A stretch of 39,067 nucleotides of DNA from Treponema sp. GTDB taxonomy: Bacteria > Spirochaetota > Spirochaetia > Treponematales > Treponemataceae. The notes beneath the pieces are model-generated. The model made no database searches. It was not told the origin of the DNA and saw only the letters and a program-made list of their open reading frames with translations. The stretch is from NCBI GenBank assembly GCA_017622055.1, contig JAGARY010000371.1, forward strand, positions 1 to 39,067. The letters are read 5' to 3'. Below, one piece after another: positions 1 to 7,649 of the stretch. The position numbers and the translations under genes are program-made. How positions within the stretch are numbered: the first letter of the stretch is position 1; every line of letters begins with the position of its first letter.

Positions 1-53
1 CTCATATGTTTCAAATTTGTATTTTTCATTGCGAGACGTTAACCCCATTTCTT

Positions 54-138
54 GTCATTGCGAGGAGCGAAGCGACGTGGCAATCCTGTGTATGCACGTT
101 TTTTCACTAGATTGCTTCGACTGAAGTCTCGCAATGAC
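54..138. repeat. Dispersed palindromic repeat, copy 1
   Basis: The left arm begins GTCATTGCGAGGAGCGAAG and contains GGCAATCC. The right arm is its approximate reverse complement: GATTGCTTCG followed by CTCGCAATGAC. Related copies lie at 4301-4389, 19526-19619, 20998-21078 and 35049-35076, all between genes. No coding capacity is seen. Confidence 0.8.
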
Positions 139-303
139 TGATATAGGAAAAAAATCCCTATATATATAATTCCCTCAAAAGTGAAAATTTATGCAACTTG
201 ATGAGAAAAAAATGAAAAAATTTGATTTTTTTTGTCGAAGTCTAAAATGAGCAAGACCCCAAATGCATAGAAGGTGGTGTTTTTGGCAGCGCCCGAGATT
301 GAG

Positions 304-416
304 CACCACCGAAGGTGCCGACCTAGGGAGCGACGGCTGAAAGCCGGCAGAATGCTCCGGTGGAGCATTTTGAGCGAGTCTCCGAGCAGCTGTGCTGCGA
401 AGGCATGCGGAGCATG
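304..416. repeat. GC-rich array of mini-hairpins
   Basis: Five perfect small hairpins with 3-nt loops follow one another: CACC-GAA-GGTG (307-317), CGGCT-GAA-AGCCG (334-346), AATGCTCC-GGT-GGAGCATT (351-369), GCAGC-TGT-GCTGC (386-398) and CATGC-GGA-GCATG (404-416). The GC content is clearly above that of the surroundings. It lies just beyond the stop codon of metK, so on the minus strand it would be in the metK 3' UTR. Similar arrays lie at 21152-21262 and 36990-37032. Confidence 0.7.
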
Positions 417-476
417 GGACGGTGAGCGGCAGCGAAGTGCGAAACCGAGGTAACCTAATCCGCTGCGCCCAAAAAA

Positions 477-1700
477 TTATTTTACAGCTGCTTTTAAGTC
501 TTCAACTTTGTCGCATTTTTCCCAAGGGAATTCGGCACGGCCAAAGTGTCCGTAGCTTGCTGTTTTTTGGTAAATTGGCTGTTTAAGATTTAATGTTTTT
601 ACAATTCCTGCTGGTGTACAATCAAAAACTTTGTTTACTGCGGCGCTGATTTTTGCAGAATCCACTTTTTCTGTGCCGAATGTGTCTACAAAAATAGAAA
701 CTGGGTATGGAACTCCAATTGCATAAGCTAATTGAACTTCAGCACGGTCTGCCAATTCTGCGGCAACGATATTTTTTGCAATGTAGCGAGCCATGTAAGC
801 AGCACTTCTGTCTACTTTTGAAGGGTCTTTTCCACTGAATGCGCCACCACCATGACGTCCCATTCCGCCGTATGTATCTACAATGATTTTGCGTCCAGTT
901 AAACCAGAGTCGCCGTTTGGTCCACCAATTTCAAATTTTCCAGTTGGATTTACGTAGATTTTTGTGTTTGAATCTAAAAGTCCTGTTGGTTCTAAAACTG
1001 GATTAATGATTTGTTCAATTACAGTTTTGCGAATTTCTTCTTGTGAAACTTCTGGGTCGTGTTGATGGCTAATTACAACTGCATCAATTCTAACTGGTTT
1101 GTGGCCTTCGTATTCAATTGTAACTTGGCTTTTTGCGTCTGGACGAAGCCAAGAGATTTTTTTTGACTTTCTTAATTCTGTTGCTTTGAGCAAAAGTTGG
1201 TGTGAATACATTACAGGAGCTGGCATTAATTCTGGAGTTTCGTTACAAGCAAAACCAAACATCATTCCTTGGTCTCCAGCACCTTGTTGTCCTTCGTATT
1301 CGTCCAAACCTTTTCCTACAACACCTTGGTTAATATCGCTTGATTGTGCGTGAAGTTTGTTTACAAATTCACATGTGTTTCCGTTGAATAAAAGAGCGTC
1401 ATCATCATAACCAATTTGGCAAATAACTTTGCGAGCAATTTCTTCTGCTTCTTTTGCAATAATTGCCGCATTTTTGTCTTGTTCTTCTTTGGAACCTGTT
1501 TGGAATCCAATTTCTCCACCACACAAAGCAAAATTTGTTGTTGTAAATGTTTCACAAGCAACGTGGCATTCTGGGTCTAATTGTAAACATCTGTCTAAGA
1601 TAGCATCTGAAATTTGATCACAAACTTTGTCTGGATGTCCTTCCCCAACAGATTCTGATGTAAATAAATAGTGATTTTTGTTAGATAAGATAGCACTCAT
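477..1700 (-). CDS. metK: S-adenosylmethionine synthase
   Basis: This enzyme makes S-adenosylmethionine from methionine and ATP in the cytoplasm. The 407-aa length is slightly above the usual 380-400. The N-terminus has the family signature SVGEGHPDKVCDQISDAILD (residues 17-36). The ATP/metal motifs GAGDQG and GGGAFSGKD are both present, and the C-terminal region ends with YGHFGR, which is normal for MetK. The frame is open to 1721, but I chose the ATG at 1700 because GGAG sits 7 nt before it on the minus strand and MetK proteins normally begin close to this point. A minus-strand promoter lies at 1858-1886, so the 5' UTR should be about 150 nt and contains two adjacent hairpins. No known SAM riboswitch consensus was recognised in it. 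The 3' side runs straight into a mini-hairpin array. Confidence 0.97.
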   Translation of the reverse strand: MSAILSNKNHYLFTSESVGEGHPDKVCDQISDAILDRCLQLDPECHVACETFTTTNFALCGGEIGFQTGSKEEQDKNAAIIAKEAEEIARKVICQIGYDDDALLFNGNTCEFVNKLHAQSSDINQGVVGKGLDEYEGQQGAGDQGMMFGFACNETPELMPAPVMYSHQLLLKATELRKSKKISWLRPDAKSQVTIEYEGHKPVRIDAVVISHQHDPEVSQEEIRKTVIEQIINPVLEPTGLLDSNTKIYVNPTGKFEIGGPNGDSGLTGRKIIVDTYGGMGRHGGGAFSGKDPSKVDRSAAYMARYIAKNIVAAELADRAEVQLAYAIGVPYPVSIFVDTFGTEKVDSAKISAAVNKVFDCTPAGIVKTLNLKQPIYQKTASYGHFGRAEFPWEKCDKVEDLKAAVK

Positions 1701-1746
1701 TTTGAGTCTCCTATTTAGCAAGATTTTTGAGGATTTGATTCCCTTG

Positions 1747-1821
1747 CAAAACTTTTTTTCTGCAACGCAGCCTTTATAAAAGTTTTGATTTCGCCCTGCA
1801 ATTTGGATAAATCGGCGAAAT
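1747..1821 (-). promoter_or_regulatory. Structured 5' leader of metK (two stacked inverted repeats)
   Basis: Read on the minus strand, ATTTCGCC (1821-1814) pairs with GGCGAAAT (1795-1788). The next base begins a second stem, CAAAACTTTT (1787-1778) with AAAAGTTTTG (1756-1747), which encloses a small CTGC/GCAG hairpin (1770-1760). Both stems are perfect and lie between the predicted start of transcription and the GGAG of metK. A sensing or attenuation role is inference; no Rfam SAM-riboswitch core was recognised. Confidence 0.45.
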
Positions 1822-1857
1822 TTGTTTTGTATTTTGTTTGAAATTTATTATGTTGAT

Positions 1858-1886
1858 AATATACAGAGTATTGACATAAAAATCAA
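1858..1886 (-). promoter_or_regulatory. Probable metK promoter
   Basis: On the minus strand TTGATT (1886-1881) is followed after 17 nt by TATATT (1863-1858). Transcription would begin near 1850. It overlaps the divergent signals of the CBM48 gene, so the two genes share one short control region. Confidence 0.5.
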
Positions 1887-1907
1887 CTCTTGCAATTTAT
1901 AGTGATT

Positions 1908-1916
1908 TGCTATATT
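1908..1916 (+). promoter_or_regulatory. Extended -10 for the CBM48 gene
   Basis: TGC followed by TATATT fits an extended -10. A weak TTGCAA lies 15 nt upstream, and an alternative TTGACA is at 1871-1876. The predicted start (about 1923) leaves a short leader containing GGAG at 1937-1940. Confidence 0.35.
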
Positions 1917-1947
1917 TTATCTATACTATTTTTATTGGAGATTAGTA

Positions 1948-2268
1948 ATGTCATTAAAGAAATCATTTTCAAAAGATAAGACAAAATGTACAGTTACATT
2001 TACAGTAGAACCAGAAGCAGCACAAGGTGCAAAAACAGTAAACATTGCTGGTGATTTTAACAGTTGGAGTAGCACAGACACTCCTTTGAAAAAAGGAAAA
2101 GATGGTTCTTTTTCTGTAAAAATTGAATTAGAAACAAACAAAGAATATCAATTTAGATATTTACTTGACGGTTGCCGTTGGGAAAATGACTGGAAAGCAG
2201 ACAAATATATTCCAGCTCCATACAGCAACGCAGACAACTCTGTTGTTTGTACTTCAAAAAACAAATAA
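1948..2268 (+). CDS. Stand-alone CBM48 / isoamylase early-set domain protein
   Basis: The 106-aa protein is essentially a single glycogen-binding-type domain (CBM48, also called AMPK beta glycogen-binding or isoamylase N domain). The core VNIAGDFNSWSS (about residues 31-42) and the later FRYLLDG...W-x-x-D (about 69-81) are the typical beta-strand and sugar-contact positions. There is no signal peptide, so it should act in the cytoplasm, probably by binding alpha-glucan or as a partner of a glycogen enzyme. No glycogen gene is adjacent. The start is fixed by GGAG 7 nt upstream. It has its own promoter region and a hairpin terminator (2298-2347), so it looks monocistronic. Domain assignment is confident; the biological partner is unknown. 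Confidence 0.85.
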   Translation: MSLKKSFSKDKTKCTVTFTVEPEAAQGAKTVNIAGDFNSWSSTDTPLKKGKDGSFSVKIELETNKEYQFRYLLDGCRWENDWKADKYIPAPYSNADNSVVCTSKNK

Positions 2269-2297
2269 TTTTTAATTTTTTTTATAAAAGATTTTTC

Positions 2298-2347
2298 AAA
2301 GCCGTTGAGAATAAAAGATTTTGTTCTTGATGGCTTTATTTATTTTA
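2298..2347 (+). terminator. Rho-independent terminator after the CBM48 gene
   Basis: A 14-bp stem (with G-U pairs) forms between 2298-2311 and 2324-2337, beginning AAAGCC and ending GGCTTT. It is followed by a T-rich tract (ATTTATTTT). It would lie inside any upstream extension of the next frame, which argues for the later start of that gene. Confidence 0.65.
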
Positions 2348-2425
2348 AAATTAGTAAATCGTTTTACAACTGTATTATCAACAAAAATACTTTCAAAAAA
2401 ATCAAATATATCCGATACTAGAAGA

Positions 2426-3544
2426 ATGTTAAAACGCTTGAAAATAATTATTTGTGTTATATTTTTTGTTTTTACAATTCCTGTTTTTTGTACAACTATG
2501 AGCGCTGCTCAAGCTAAAGTTTACAGAGAAAATTTTGTTTCTATGGCTAAACAAAAAGTCGGCTCTCCTTATGTTTATGGTGCTGTAGGACCAGATACTT
2601 TTGACTGTTCAGGTTTAATTTATTTTTGTGCCAGAGAAGCTGCCAATAAACAACTTCCACGAACTGCAAAAGCTCTTTATAGTTATTGTCGCATTGTAAA
2701 AGATTCAAACCGTGAAGTTGGAGATTTGTTGTTTTTTAAAACTACAGCAAGCGGAAATGTTTCTCATGTAGGAATTTATATTGGAAATAATCAATTTATT
2801 TCGGCAATTAGTGATGGTCCTAACACAGGTGTTATTATTTCTTCCTTACAACAAGATTATTGGAAAGGAAAATATATTGGTGCTGGGCAATTTTTGCCTT
2901 CTGGAAAATCTGGTTTTGAAGATGAAGAAGACATAATAGAAGAAATTGCTGTTTTAGATTCAAACAGTCCTGATAGAACAAGTTCTTCTAGCGGAAAATC
3001 TGGAAACTTTAAAGGAAGTAGTTTTTATAATTCAAACGCTGCTTGGAAAGATTCTATTGTTTTTGATGGTTCTGTTAGTGCCAGTTGGTCTTTTATTTCG
3101 CCAAAAAGATTTTTATTTATGTTTAGAGGAATTGATTCTTCATTTAATGCTAGAATTACAAAATGGCCTTTAGAACCAGGTTTAGGATTTGGTTTTAAAT
3201 GGAGTGCAGGAACTGATGTTTTTCAATTTCCAATTTTATTGAGTTTTACTCTTAATGATTTTGTAAGATTTTATGCAGGTCCTGTTTTTACTGCTGGAAA
3301 TGCAAAAATGGTAGATACTGATAAAGATATTTCTGCTTCCATTTTTCCTGGAATTATTGGAGTTTCTTTTTCTACGCCTACCATTGATGCGGGAAAAGTA
3401 AAATTGCAATTTGTGCAAGACATAAATTATTCTGTATTTAATAACACAGGCGGCGGTGCTCTTTCTTTTTTGGAATCTATTTCAGCTGGACTTGTTTTTC
3501 ATACAGGAATTAGAGTTCTTCTTCCTTTGAATGCATTTTTTTAG
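2426..3544 (+). CDS. Exported NlpC/P60 cell-wall hydrolase with barrel-like C-terminus
   Basis: The 372-aa product starts with a signal peptide (MLKRLK, then a hydrophobic stretch to about residue 22; likely cleavage after SAAQA). Next comes an NlpC/P60 domain, with catalytic Cys61 in FDCSG and His114 in VSHVGIYIG. The third active-site position, often His in FIHA, is Ser126 here (FISA). NlpC/P60 enzymes cut peptide stems of peptidoglycan. After an acidic/Ser-rich linker (about 165-205) the last 170 residues alternate in a beta-strand pattern and end in Phe, like an outer-membrane barrel. The frame is open upstream to 2321, but that part covers a terminator, so I use the ATG at 2426. GATACT lies 6 nt before that ATG and no strong SD is seen. 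A lipoprotein gene follows after 12 nt. Confidence 0.8.
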   Translation: MLKRLKIIICVIFFVFTIPVFCTTMSAAQAKVYRENFVSMAKQKVGSPYVYGAVGPDTFDCSGLIYFCAREAANKQLPRTAKALYSYCRIVKDSNREVGDLLFFKTTASGNVSHVGIYIGNNQFISAISDGPNTGVIISSLQQDYWKGKYIGAGQFLPSGKSGFEDEEDIIEEIAVLDSNSPDRTSSSSGKSGNFKGSSFYNSNAAWKDSIVFDGSVSASWSFISPKRFLFMFRGIDSSFNARITKWPLEPGLGFGFKWSAGTDVFQFPILLSFTLNDFVRFYAGPVFTAGNAKMVDTDKDISASIFPGIIGVSFSTPTIDAGKVKLQFVQDINYSVFNNTGGGALSFLESISAGLVFHTGIRVLLPLNAFF

Positions 3545-3556
3545 TAGATTATTAAT

Positions 3557-4234
3557 ATGAAAAAAAATAGATTTTTCAAATTTTTATTTTTTACTTTTTC
3601 TTTTTTGATTTGTTGTGGTTTTTCTAGTTGTAAAGTATTTCTTTCTTTAACACAAAACCAAAATGGGGATGTAAATGTTGAATTTTCGGGCATTCCGGAA
3701 GAAGCATTTATTAATACAATTAAATCTTTTTTGGCAACTGATTCTGAATCTACAACAAACAAAAATCTAATTATTGATACTACTCAAATAAAATCTTTTT
3801 TGGTTAATTCCGAATTTACAAATGTGGAAGTTTCTAATCAAATTGGTGCGAATGTTGATATAAAAATGACAATCCCAAAAGATAAAACATTCATTTTTGA
3901 TTCAAAATTAGTTTTTTCTAATAATTCTGAGTCAAATTCAAGTTTTGGAATTGAACTTTCTCCTGCAACTTTACAAACTTTTTATGCCAACGCCGACGAA
4001 CAAATTATTAGCATTTTAGACATTTTGATTTCCCCTGCTTTCTACGGTGAAGAAATTTCCGAAGAAGAATATATAGAAACAATTGCTTCGTTGTATGGAA
4101 ATGATGTTGCCGCTGAAATGAACAAAAGCGAAATCTACATCACTTTAAAAAACAAAAGCGGCAAGACTCTTAAAAAATCTTTACCGCTTAAAACTTTGCT
4201 AACATTAAAGCAAGCTATAAAAATTGGATGGTAG
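3557..4234 (+). CDS. Predicted lipoprotein of unknown function
   Basis: The 225-aa protein has a Lys-rich start, a hydrophobic run and a lipobox GFSSC (Cys25), so it should be exported and lipidated. The mature part is Ser/Asn/Thr-rich with a predicted mixed alpha/beta pattern. I do not recognise a family. It starts 12 nt after the NlpC/P60 gene and is probably co-transcribed with it, which suggests an envelope role. No Shine-Dalgarno is visible; TAGATT (3545-3550) ends 6 nt before the ATG, so an internal leaderless start is possible. Downstream is a palindromic repeat and the convergent phosphohexomutase gene. Confidence 0.75.
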   Translation: MKKNRFFKFLFFTFSFLICCGFSSCKVFLSLTQNQNGDVNVEFSGIPEEAFINTIKSFLATDSESTTNKNLIIDTTQIKSFLVNSEFTNVEVSNQIGANVDIKMTIPKDKTFIFDSKLVFSNNSESNSSFGIELSPATLQTFYANADEQIISILDILISPAFYGEEISEEEYIETIASLYGNDVAAEMNKSEIYITLKNKSGKTLKKSLPLKTLLTLKQAIKIGW

Positions 4235-4300
4235 CCATAACTTGCCCCGAAAAGTGATTCTCGCATTAAATACAAAAATGACACTCTATACAATCTTTTT

Positions 4301-4389
4301 GTCACTGCGAGCGAAGCGTGGCAGTCCAATTTACAAAAATCACTTTTTCAATGGATTGCCACGGCGTCCTTTGGACTCCTCGCAATGAC
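4301..4389. repeat. Dispersed palindromic repeat, copy 2
   Basis: The left arm GTCACTGCGAGCGAAGCG with GGCAGTCCA is mirrored by TGGATTGCCACG and CTCGCAATGAC on the right. It fills the gap between two convergent genes, 12 nt from the phosphohexomutase stop codon. It could serve both as a terminator-like hairpin and as a mobile repeat remnant. Confidence 0.8.
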
Positions 4390-4401
4390 ATCAATTCTGA
4401 A

Positions 4402-5910
4402 TTATTCCAAACTGCTTCTGTCCAATTTATCAAAGCCGTCTGTAAGTTTTTTGGCAATTTCTTTAAGTTTTGCCAAATCGCCTTTTCTTGCGCCTTCAAT
4501 GTTCATTGGCATAACTGGATCGTGCAAACTCATGCGGAGTAAAATCCAACCTTGAACATCTTCGCCTTTGAAAGTTAAACGAATTCCTTCGTAAGATTGT
4601 GGCATTTGATAACCAGCATCTGTAGCACGTTTTTTGAATTCTTCCAAAACTTTTGTACCGTAAGATTTAAAATCATCATCATTAATCTTAAATCTGTATT
4701 CGCCTTCTTCTACCAAAGGAGGAAGTTTTTCAATTAAGCTATCAAGTTTTTTACCTTCTTTTGCTGCCTGAGCTAAAGCAATTACAAGTTTTACAGCAAG
4801 GAACGCACCATCATCCAAGAAATAATTATCTTTTAATGCTCCGTGACCACTTGTTTCCATTGCCAAAGGACTAACTTGACCTTTTGCATTAAGTTCTTTT
4901 TGTTTGTTGATTACGTTCTTATAACCACGCATGTAGCAAAGGTGTTTTAAGCCCAAAACGTCTTCCAAGAAATAAGTTAATCTGTCTGAAGTTACAGAGT
5001 CTGTAATAATTGTACTTCCTGGATATTCTGGAGCCAAAATTGCAGCAATCATAGCGATAATAGAATCGCGGTTTACTTCGCTTCCGTCAGATAAAACAGC
5101 ACTCATTCTGTCTACGTCTGTATCAAAAATCAAACCTAAATCTGCTTTATTGTTCAAAACTGCATTTCTAATTGCTTCCATTGCAGCTTTGTTTTCTGGG
5201 TTTGGAATATGATTTGGGAACATTCCATCTGGTTCAAGGAATTGGCTTCCTGTTGTATCTGCACCAAGTGGTTTTAAGATTTTGTCTACAAAGAATCCGC
5301 TGGCACCGTTTCCGCTGTCTACAACAATGTGAAGACCTTCCAAAGGCAATTTTCCGCTTGGAGTTTGGTCTGCCAAAGCATCAGCAATTTTCTTTTTAAG
5401 ATATTCTGCGTAAACACTTAATAAATCATATTTTTCAATGTAAGCATTGTCGTTTACAGGATTCAACAAAGAAGCAAGTTTTAAGATTTCTGTAATGTCG
5501 TCGTGTTCAAGTCCGCCATCTTTATCAAAAAACTTAATTCCGTTTCTGTTAAAAGGAAGATGGCTTGCTGTAATCATTGCAGAACCTTGGAATGCTGTGT
5601 CTGCAAAAACAATAGACATAAACATTGCTGGAGTTGTTGCCATTCCACAATCAACAACTTTTGCACCTGCACTTACCATTCCGGCAATTAATCCGTCTGC
5701 CAAAGCTGGCCCAGAAACTCTAGAGTCGCGACCAACACCAATTGTCAATGCAGTTGCATCGCAATCAAGTTTTTTTGCCAACCAACTAACGTAAGCACAA
5801 CCAATTTGTTTTACAATATCAGGAGTTAAATTTACGTTTTCTCCTTCCACACCTTCTATAGCAACGCCACGAACGTCACTTCCGTTTTGCAATTTCAATA
5901 ATTCACTCAT
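4402..5910 (-). CDS. Phosphomannomutase / phosphoglucomutase family protein
   Basis: This 502-aa alpha-D-phosphohexomutase interconverts hexose-1- and hexose-6-phosphates. All four active-site loops are visible: the phospho-serine loop TASHLP (Ser116), the metal loop DTDVDR (Asp263/265/267), the sugar loop METSGHGAL (about 351-359) and the phosphate loop LRMSLHDP (about 458-465, in place of the common RPSGTEP). Substrate (mannose or glucose) cannot be decided from these motifs. The frame extends six codons further to 5928, but ATGACA-17 nt-TATAAT places the start of transcription on the A of the ATG at 5910. No SD is present, so the mRNA is probably leaderless. It is divergent from proB. Confidence 0.93.
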   Translation of the reverse strand: MSELLKLQNGSDVRGVAIEGVEGENVNLTPDIVKQIGCAYVSWLAKKLDCDATALTIGVGRDSRVSGPALADGLIAGMVSAGAKVVDCGMATTPAMFMSIVFADTAFQGSAMITASHLPFNRNGIKFFDKDGGLEHDDITEILKLASLLNPVNDNAYIEKYDLLSVYAEYLKKKIADALADQTPSGKLPLEGLHIVVDSGNGASGFFVDKILKPLGADTTGSQFLEPDGMFPNHIPNPENKAAMEAIRNAVLNNKADLGLIFDTDVDRMSAVLSDGSEVNRDSIIAMIAAILAPEYPGSTIITDSVTSDRLTYFLEDVLGLKHLCYMRGYKNVINKQKELNAKGQVSPLAMETSGHGALKDNYFLDDGAFLAVKLVIALAQAAKEGKKLDSLIEKLPPLVEEGEYRFKINDDDFKSYGTKVLEEFKKRATDAGYQMPQSYEGIRLTFKGEDVQGWILLRMSLHDPVMPMNIEGARKGDLAKLKEIAKKLTDGFDKLDRSSLE

Positions 5911-5916
5911 AATTTT

Positions 5917-5945
5917 ATTATAATACATTTTCTATTAACTGTCAT
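5917..5945 (-). promoter_or_regulatory. Promoter placing +1 at the phosphohexomutase ATG
   Basis: On the minus strand ATGACA (5945-5940), a 17-nt spacer and a perfect TATAAT (5922-5917) are followed 6 nt later by ATG (5910). Transcription would begin at or within a base of the start codon, leaving no leader. Confidence 0.65.
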
Positions 5946-5990
5946 TGAGAGATTTTGCTTAAAACATTCCATATTTCGTTTTTTACCACG

Positions 5991-6024
5991 GATAGAATAA
6001 TTCTTTACAAAGTGATATTCTATC
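5991..6024. promoter_or_regulatory. 9-bp inverted repeat over the proB start region (possible operator)
   Basis: GATAGAATA (5991-5999) is repeated inverted as TATTCTATC (6016-6024), 3 nt before the proB ATG. The right arm contains TATTCT ending 6 nt before the ATG, the place expected for a -10 of a leaderless gene. A regulator bound here would block transcription of proB-proC; alternatively the arms form an RNA hairpin. Confidence 0.45.
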
Positions 6025-6027
6025 ATC

Positions 6028-6822
6028 ATGAAAATTTCGGAAGTGATTCAAAAATCTAGAAAAATCGTAATTAAAATTGGTTCAAATACTCTTGCAAAAG
6101 AAGATGGAACTCAAAACACAGAATTTATGCAAAATTTTGCTCGTCAATGTAGCAATTTAATTAAACAAGGCAAACAGATTGTTTTGGTTTCTTCTGGAGC
6201 ACAAGTTGCGGGAGTTTCTACAACAAAAGAATGGGCGCGCAAAAAAGATGTTCATTATCGTCAGGCTCTTTGTTCAATTGGGCAAGTTGAATTAATGCAT
6301 CAGTGGCGAAAAGCTTTTGCTATGGAAAATCTTCACATTGGGCAACTTTTACTTACAAAAGACGATTTTGAAAACGAACATCGCTCGCTAAACATTAGAA
6401 ATACACTTTTTACACTTGTTGATGAAGGCGTTGTTCCAATTATTAACGAAAATGATAGCGTTAGTTTTGACGAAATTAAAATTGGAGATAACGACAATCT
6501 TTCGGCATTAACAGCAATTCTTTGGAGTGCCGATTTATTGATTTTGTTCACCGACGAAAACGGAATTTACACAGATAATCCAAAAACAAACAAAGACGCA
6601 AAATTAATTGAAGTTGTTGAATCTATTCCTGAACTTAGAAAATCAATTAAAATTGGCGAAACAAATGCTTTTGGAACTGGCGGAATTGAAACAAAAATTC
6701 AAGCAGCCGAAAAAACAACAGTTTACGGAATCCCAATGATTTTGGCAAACGGAAGAGTTGAAAATTCCCTTGAAGATTTAACAAAAGATTCTGCAAAAGG
6801 CACATTATTTTTGGGTGAATAG
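6028..6822 (+). CDS. proB: Glutamate 5-kinase (without PUA domain)
   Basis: This enzyme phosphorylates glutamate in the first step of proline synthesis. The amino-acid-kinase fold is clear: KIVIKIGSNTL at the N-terminus, LVSSGAQVAG, the NENDSVS loop, ILFTDENGIYTDNP and the GTGGIETKIQAAE segment near the end. At 264 aa it is the short form and lacks the C-terminal PUA domain of the about 367-aa enterobacterial enzyme. No Shine-Dalgarno precedes the ATG; TATTCT ends 6 nt upstream within an inverted repeat. proC follows after 22 nt with its own GGAGG, so the two form an operon. proA, which encodes the middle step, is not in this window. Confidence 0.96.
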   Translation: MKISEVIQKSRKIVIKIGSNTLAKEDGTQNTEFMQNFARQCSNLIKQGKQIVLVSSGAQVAGVSTTKEWARKKDVHYRQALCSIGQVELMHQWRKAFAMENLHIGQLLLTKDDFENEHRSLNIRNTLFTLVDEGVVPIINENDSVSFDEIKIGDNDNLSALTAILWSADLLILFTDENGIYTDNPKTNKDAKLIEVVESIPELRKSIKIGETNAFGTGGIETKIQAAEKTTVYGIPMILANGRVENSLEDLTKDSAKGTLFLGE

Positions 6823-6844
6823 TCTATAACACGGAGGCATTTAT

Positions 6845-7642
6845 ATGGATATTAATACAAAAATTTCCTGCATTGGAACTGGCGCAATGGGCGGTGCAAT
6901 TATTGGTGCACTGGCAAAAAAATATAAAAATATTTCTGTTACAGACAAAAACGCTGCCTTTGGAAAATCTTTTGCAGAAAAAAACAATTGTACTTTTGTA
7001 GAAAAAAATGCAGATGTAATTAAAGATTCAAAATACATTTTTATTGCAGTAAAACCACAATTTTTAGATGAAGTTTTTGCAGAAATTTCTTCATCAATTA
7101 CAGAAAATCAAGTTGTAATTTCTATGGCAGCCGGCGTAAAAATTGAAAAATTAAATAATTTTGCTCCAAAAGCCAGATTCATTCGCATAATGCCAAATGT
7201 TTGTGCTTCAATTCAAGAATCAATGATTTCTGTTTGTTGCAATTCAAATATTAAAGCGGAAGAATTAAACCAAGCTAAAGAACTTTTAAGTGAATGTGGT
7301 ATTGTAGAAGAAGTTCCAGAAAAGTTAATGGATTGTGTAACAGCCGTTAGTGGTTCAGGACCCGCTTTTGTGTTTATGTTCATAGAAGCAATTGCCGACG
7401 CTGCAGTTCGTTGTGGAATGCCAAGACAACAAGCTTACACTTATGCAGCACAAACAGTAAAAGGTTCAGCTGAACTTGTTTTGCAAACTAAAAAACATCC
7501 AGCCGAATTAAAAGATATGGTTTGTTCACCAGCAGGCACAACAATTGAAGGCGTTTCTGTTTTAGAAGAAAACGGATTCCGCAACGCAGTTATAAAAGCA
7601 ATCTGTGCTGCAAACCAAAAATCAATTGATTTAGGAAAATAG
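6845..7642 (+). CDS. proC: Pyrroline-5-carboxylate reductase
   Basis: The 265-aa enzyme reduces pyrroline-5-carboxylate to proline using NAD(P)H, the last step of the pathway begun by the upstream proB. The Rossmann motif CIGTGAMGGAI is at residues 9-19. The C-terminal family signature VSGSGPAFVFMFIEA, followed by PAGTTIEGVSVLEENGFR, marks ProC. GGAGG lies 10 nt before the ATG, so this gene is translated from a leadered site in the proB-proC message. It is convergent with the next gene, only 7 nt away; AATAGA/TCTATT, overlapping the stop region, may form a weak shared terminator. Confidence 0.97.
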   Translation: MDINTKISCIGTGAMGGAIIGALAKKYKNISVTDKNAAFGKSFAEKNNCTFVEKNADVIKDSKYIFIAVKPQFLDEVFAEISSSITENQVVISMAAGVKIEKLNNFAPKARFIRIMPNVCASIQESMISVCCNSNIKAEELNQAKELLSECGIVEEVPEKLMDCVTAVSGSGPAFVFMFIEAIADAAVRCGMPRQQAYTYAAQTVKGSAELVLQTKKHPAELKDMVCSPAGTTIEGVSVLEENGFRNAVIKAICAANQKSIDLGK

Positions 7643-7649
7643 AATCAAT

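Larger units (their letters stand above)
1..476. other. Non-coding stretch 3' of metK
   Basis: No credible gene is seen. The left part holds a palindromic GTCATTGCGAG-type repeat (54-138), the middle is plain AT-rich DNA, and about 241-470 is much more GC-rich and holds an array of small hairpins (304-416). A short open frame at 392-586 is just a translation of the array running into the antisense of metK. Confidence 0.7.

Noticed and set aside
304..416. CRISPR array
   Set aside because: The hairpins are not equal repeats and there are no spacers of constant length.
392..586. Short plus-strand frame in the mini-hairpin array
   Set aside because: Its sequence is repeat plus antisense of metK; no SD.
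1747..1821. Known SAM-I, SAM-II or SMK riboswitch
   Set aside because: The conserved cores were not found by eye; only two stems are seen, so the leader is listed as a candidate structure.
2321..2425. Upstream start (TTG) of the NlpC/P60 gene
   Set aside because: This part overlaps a terminator hairpin and no SD is present; a signal peptide begins at 2426.
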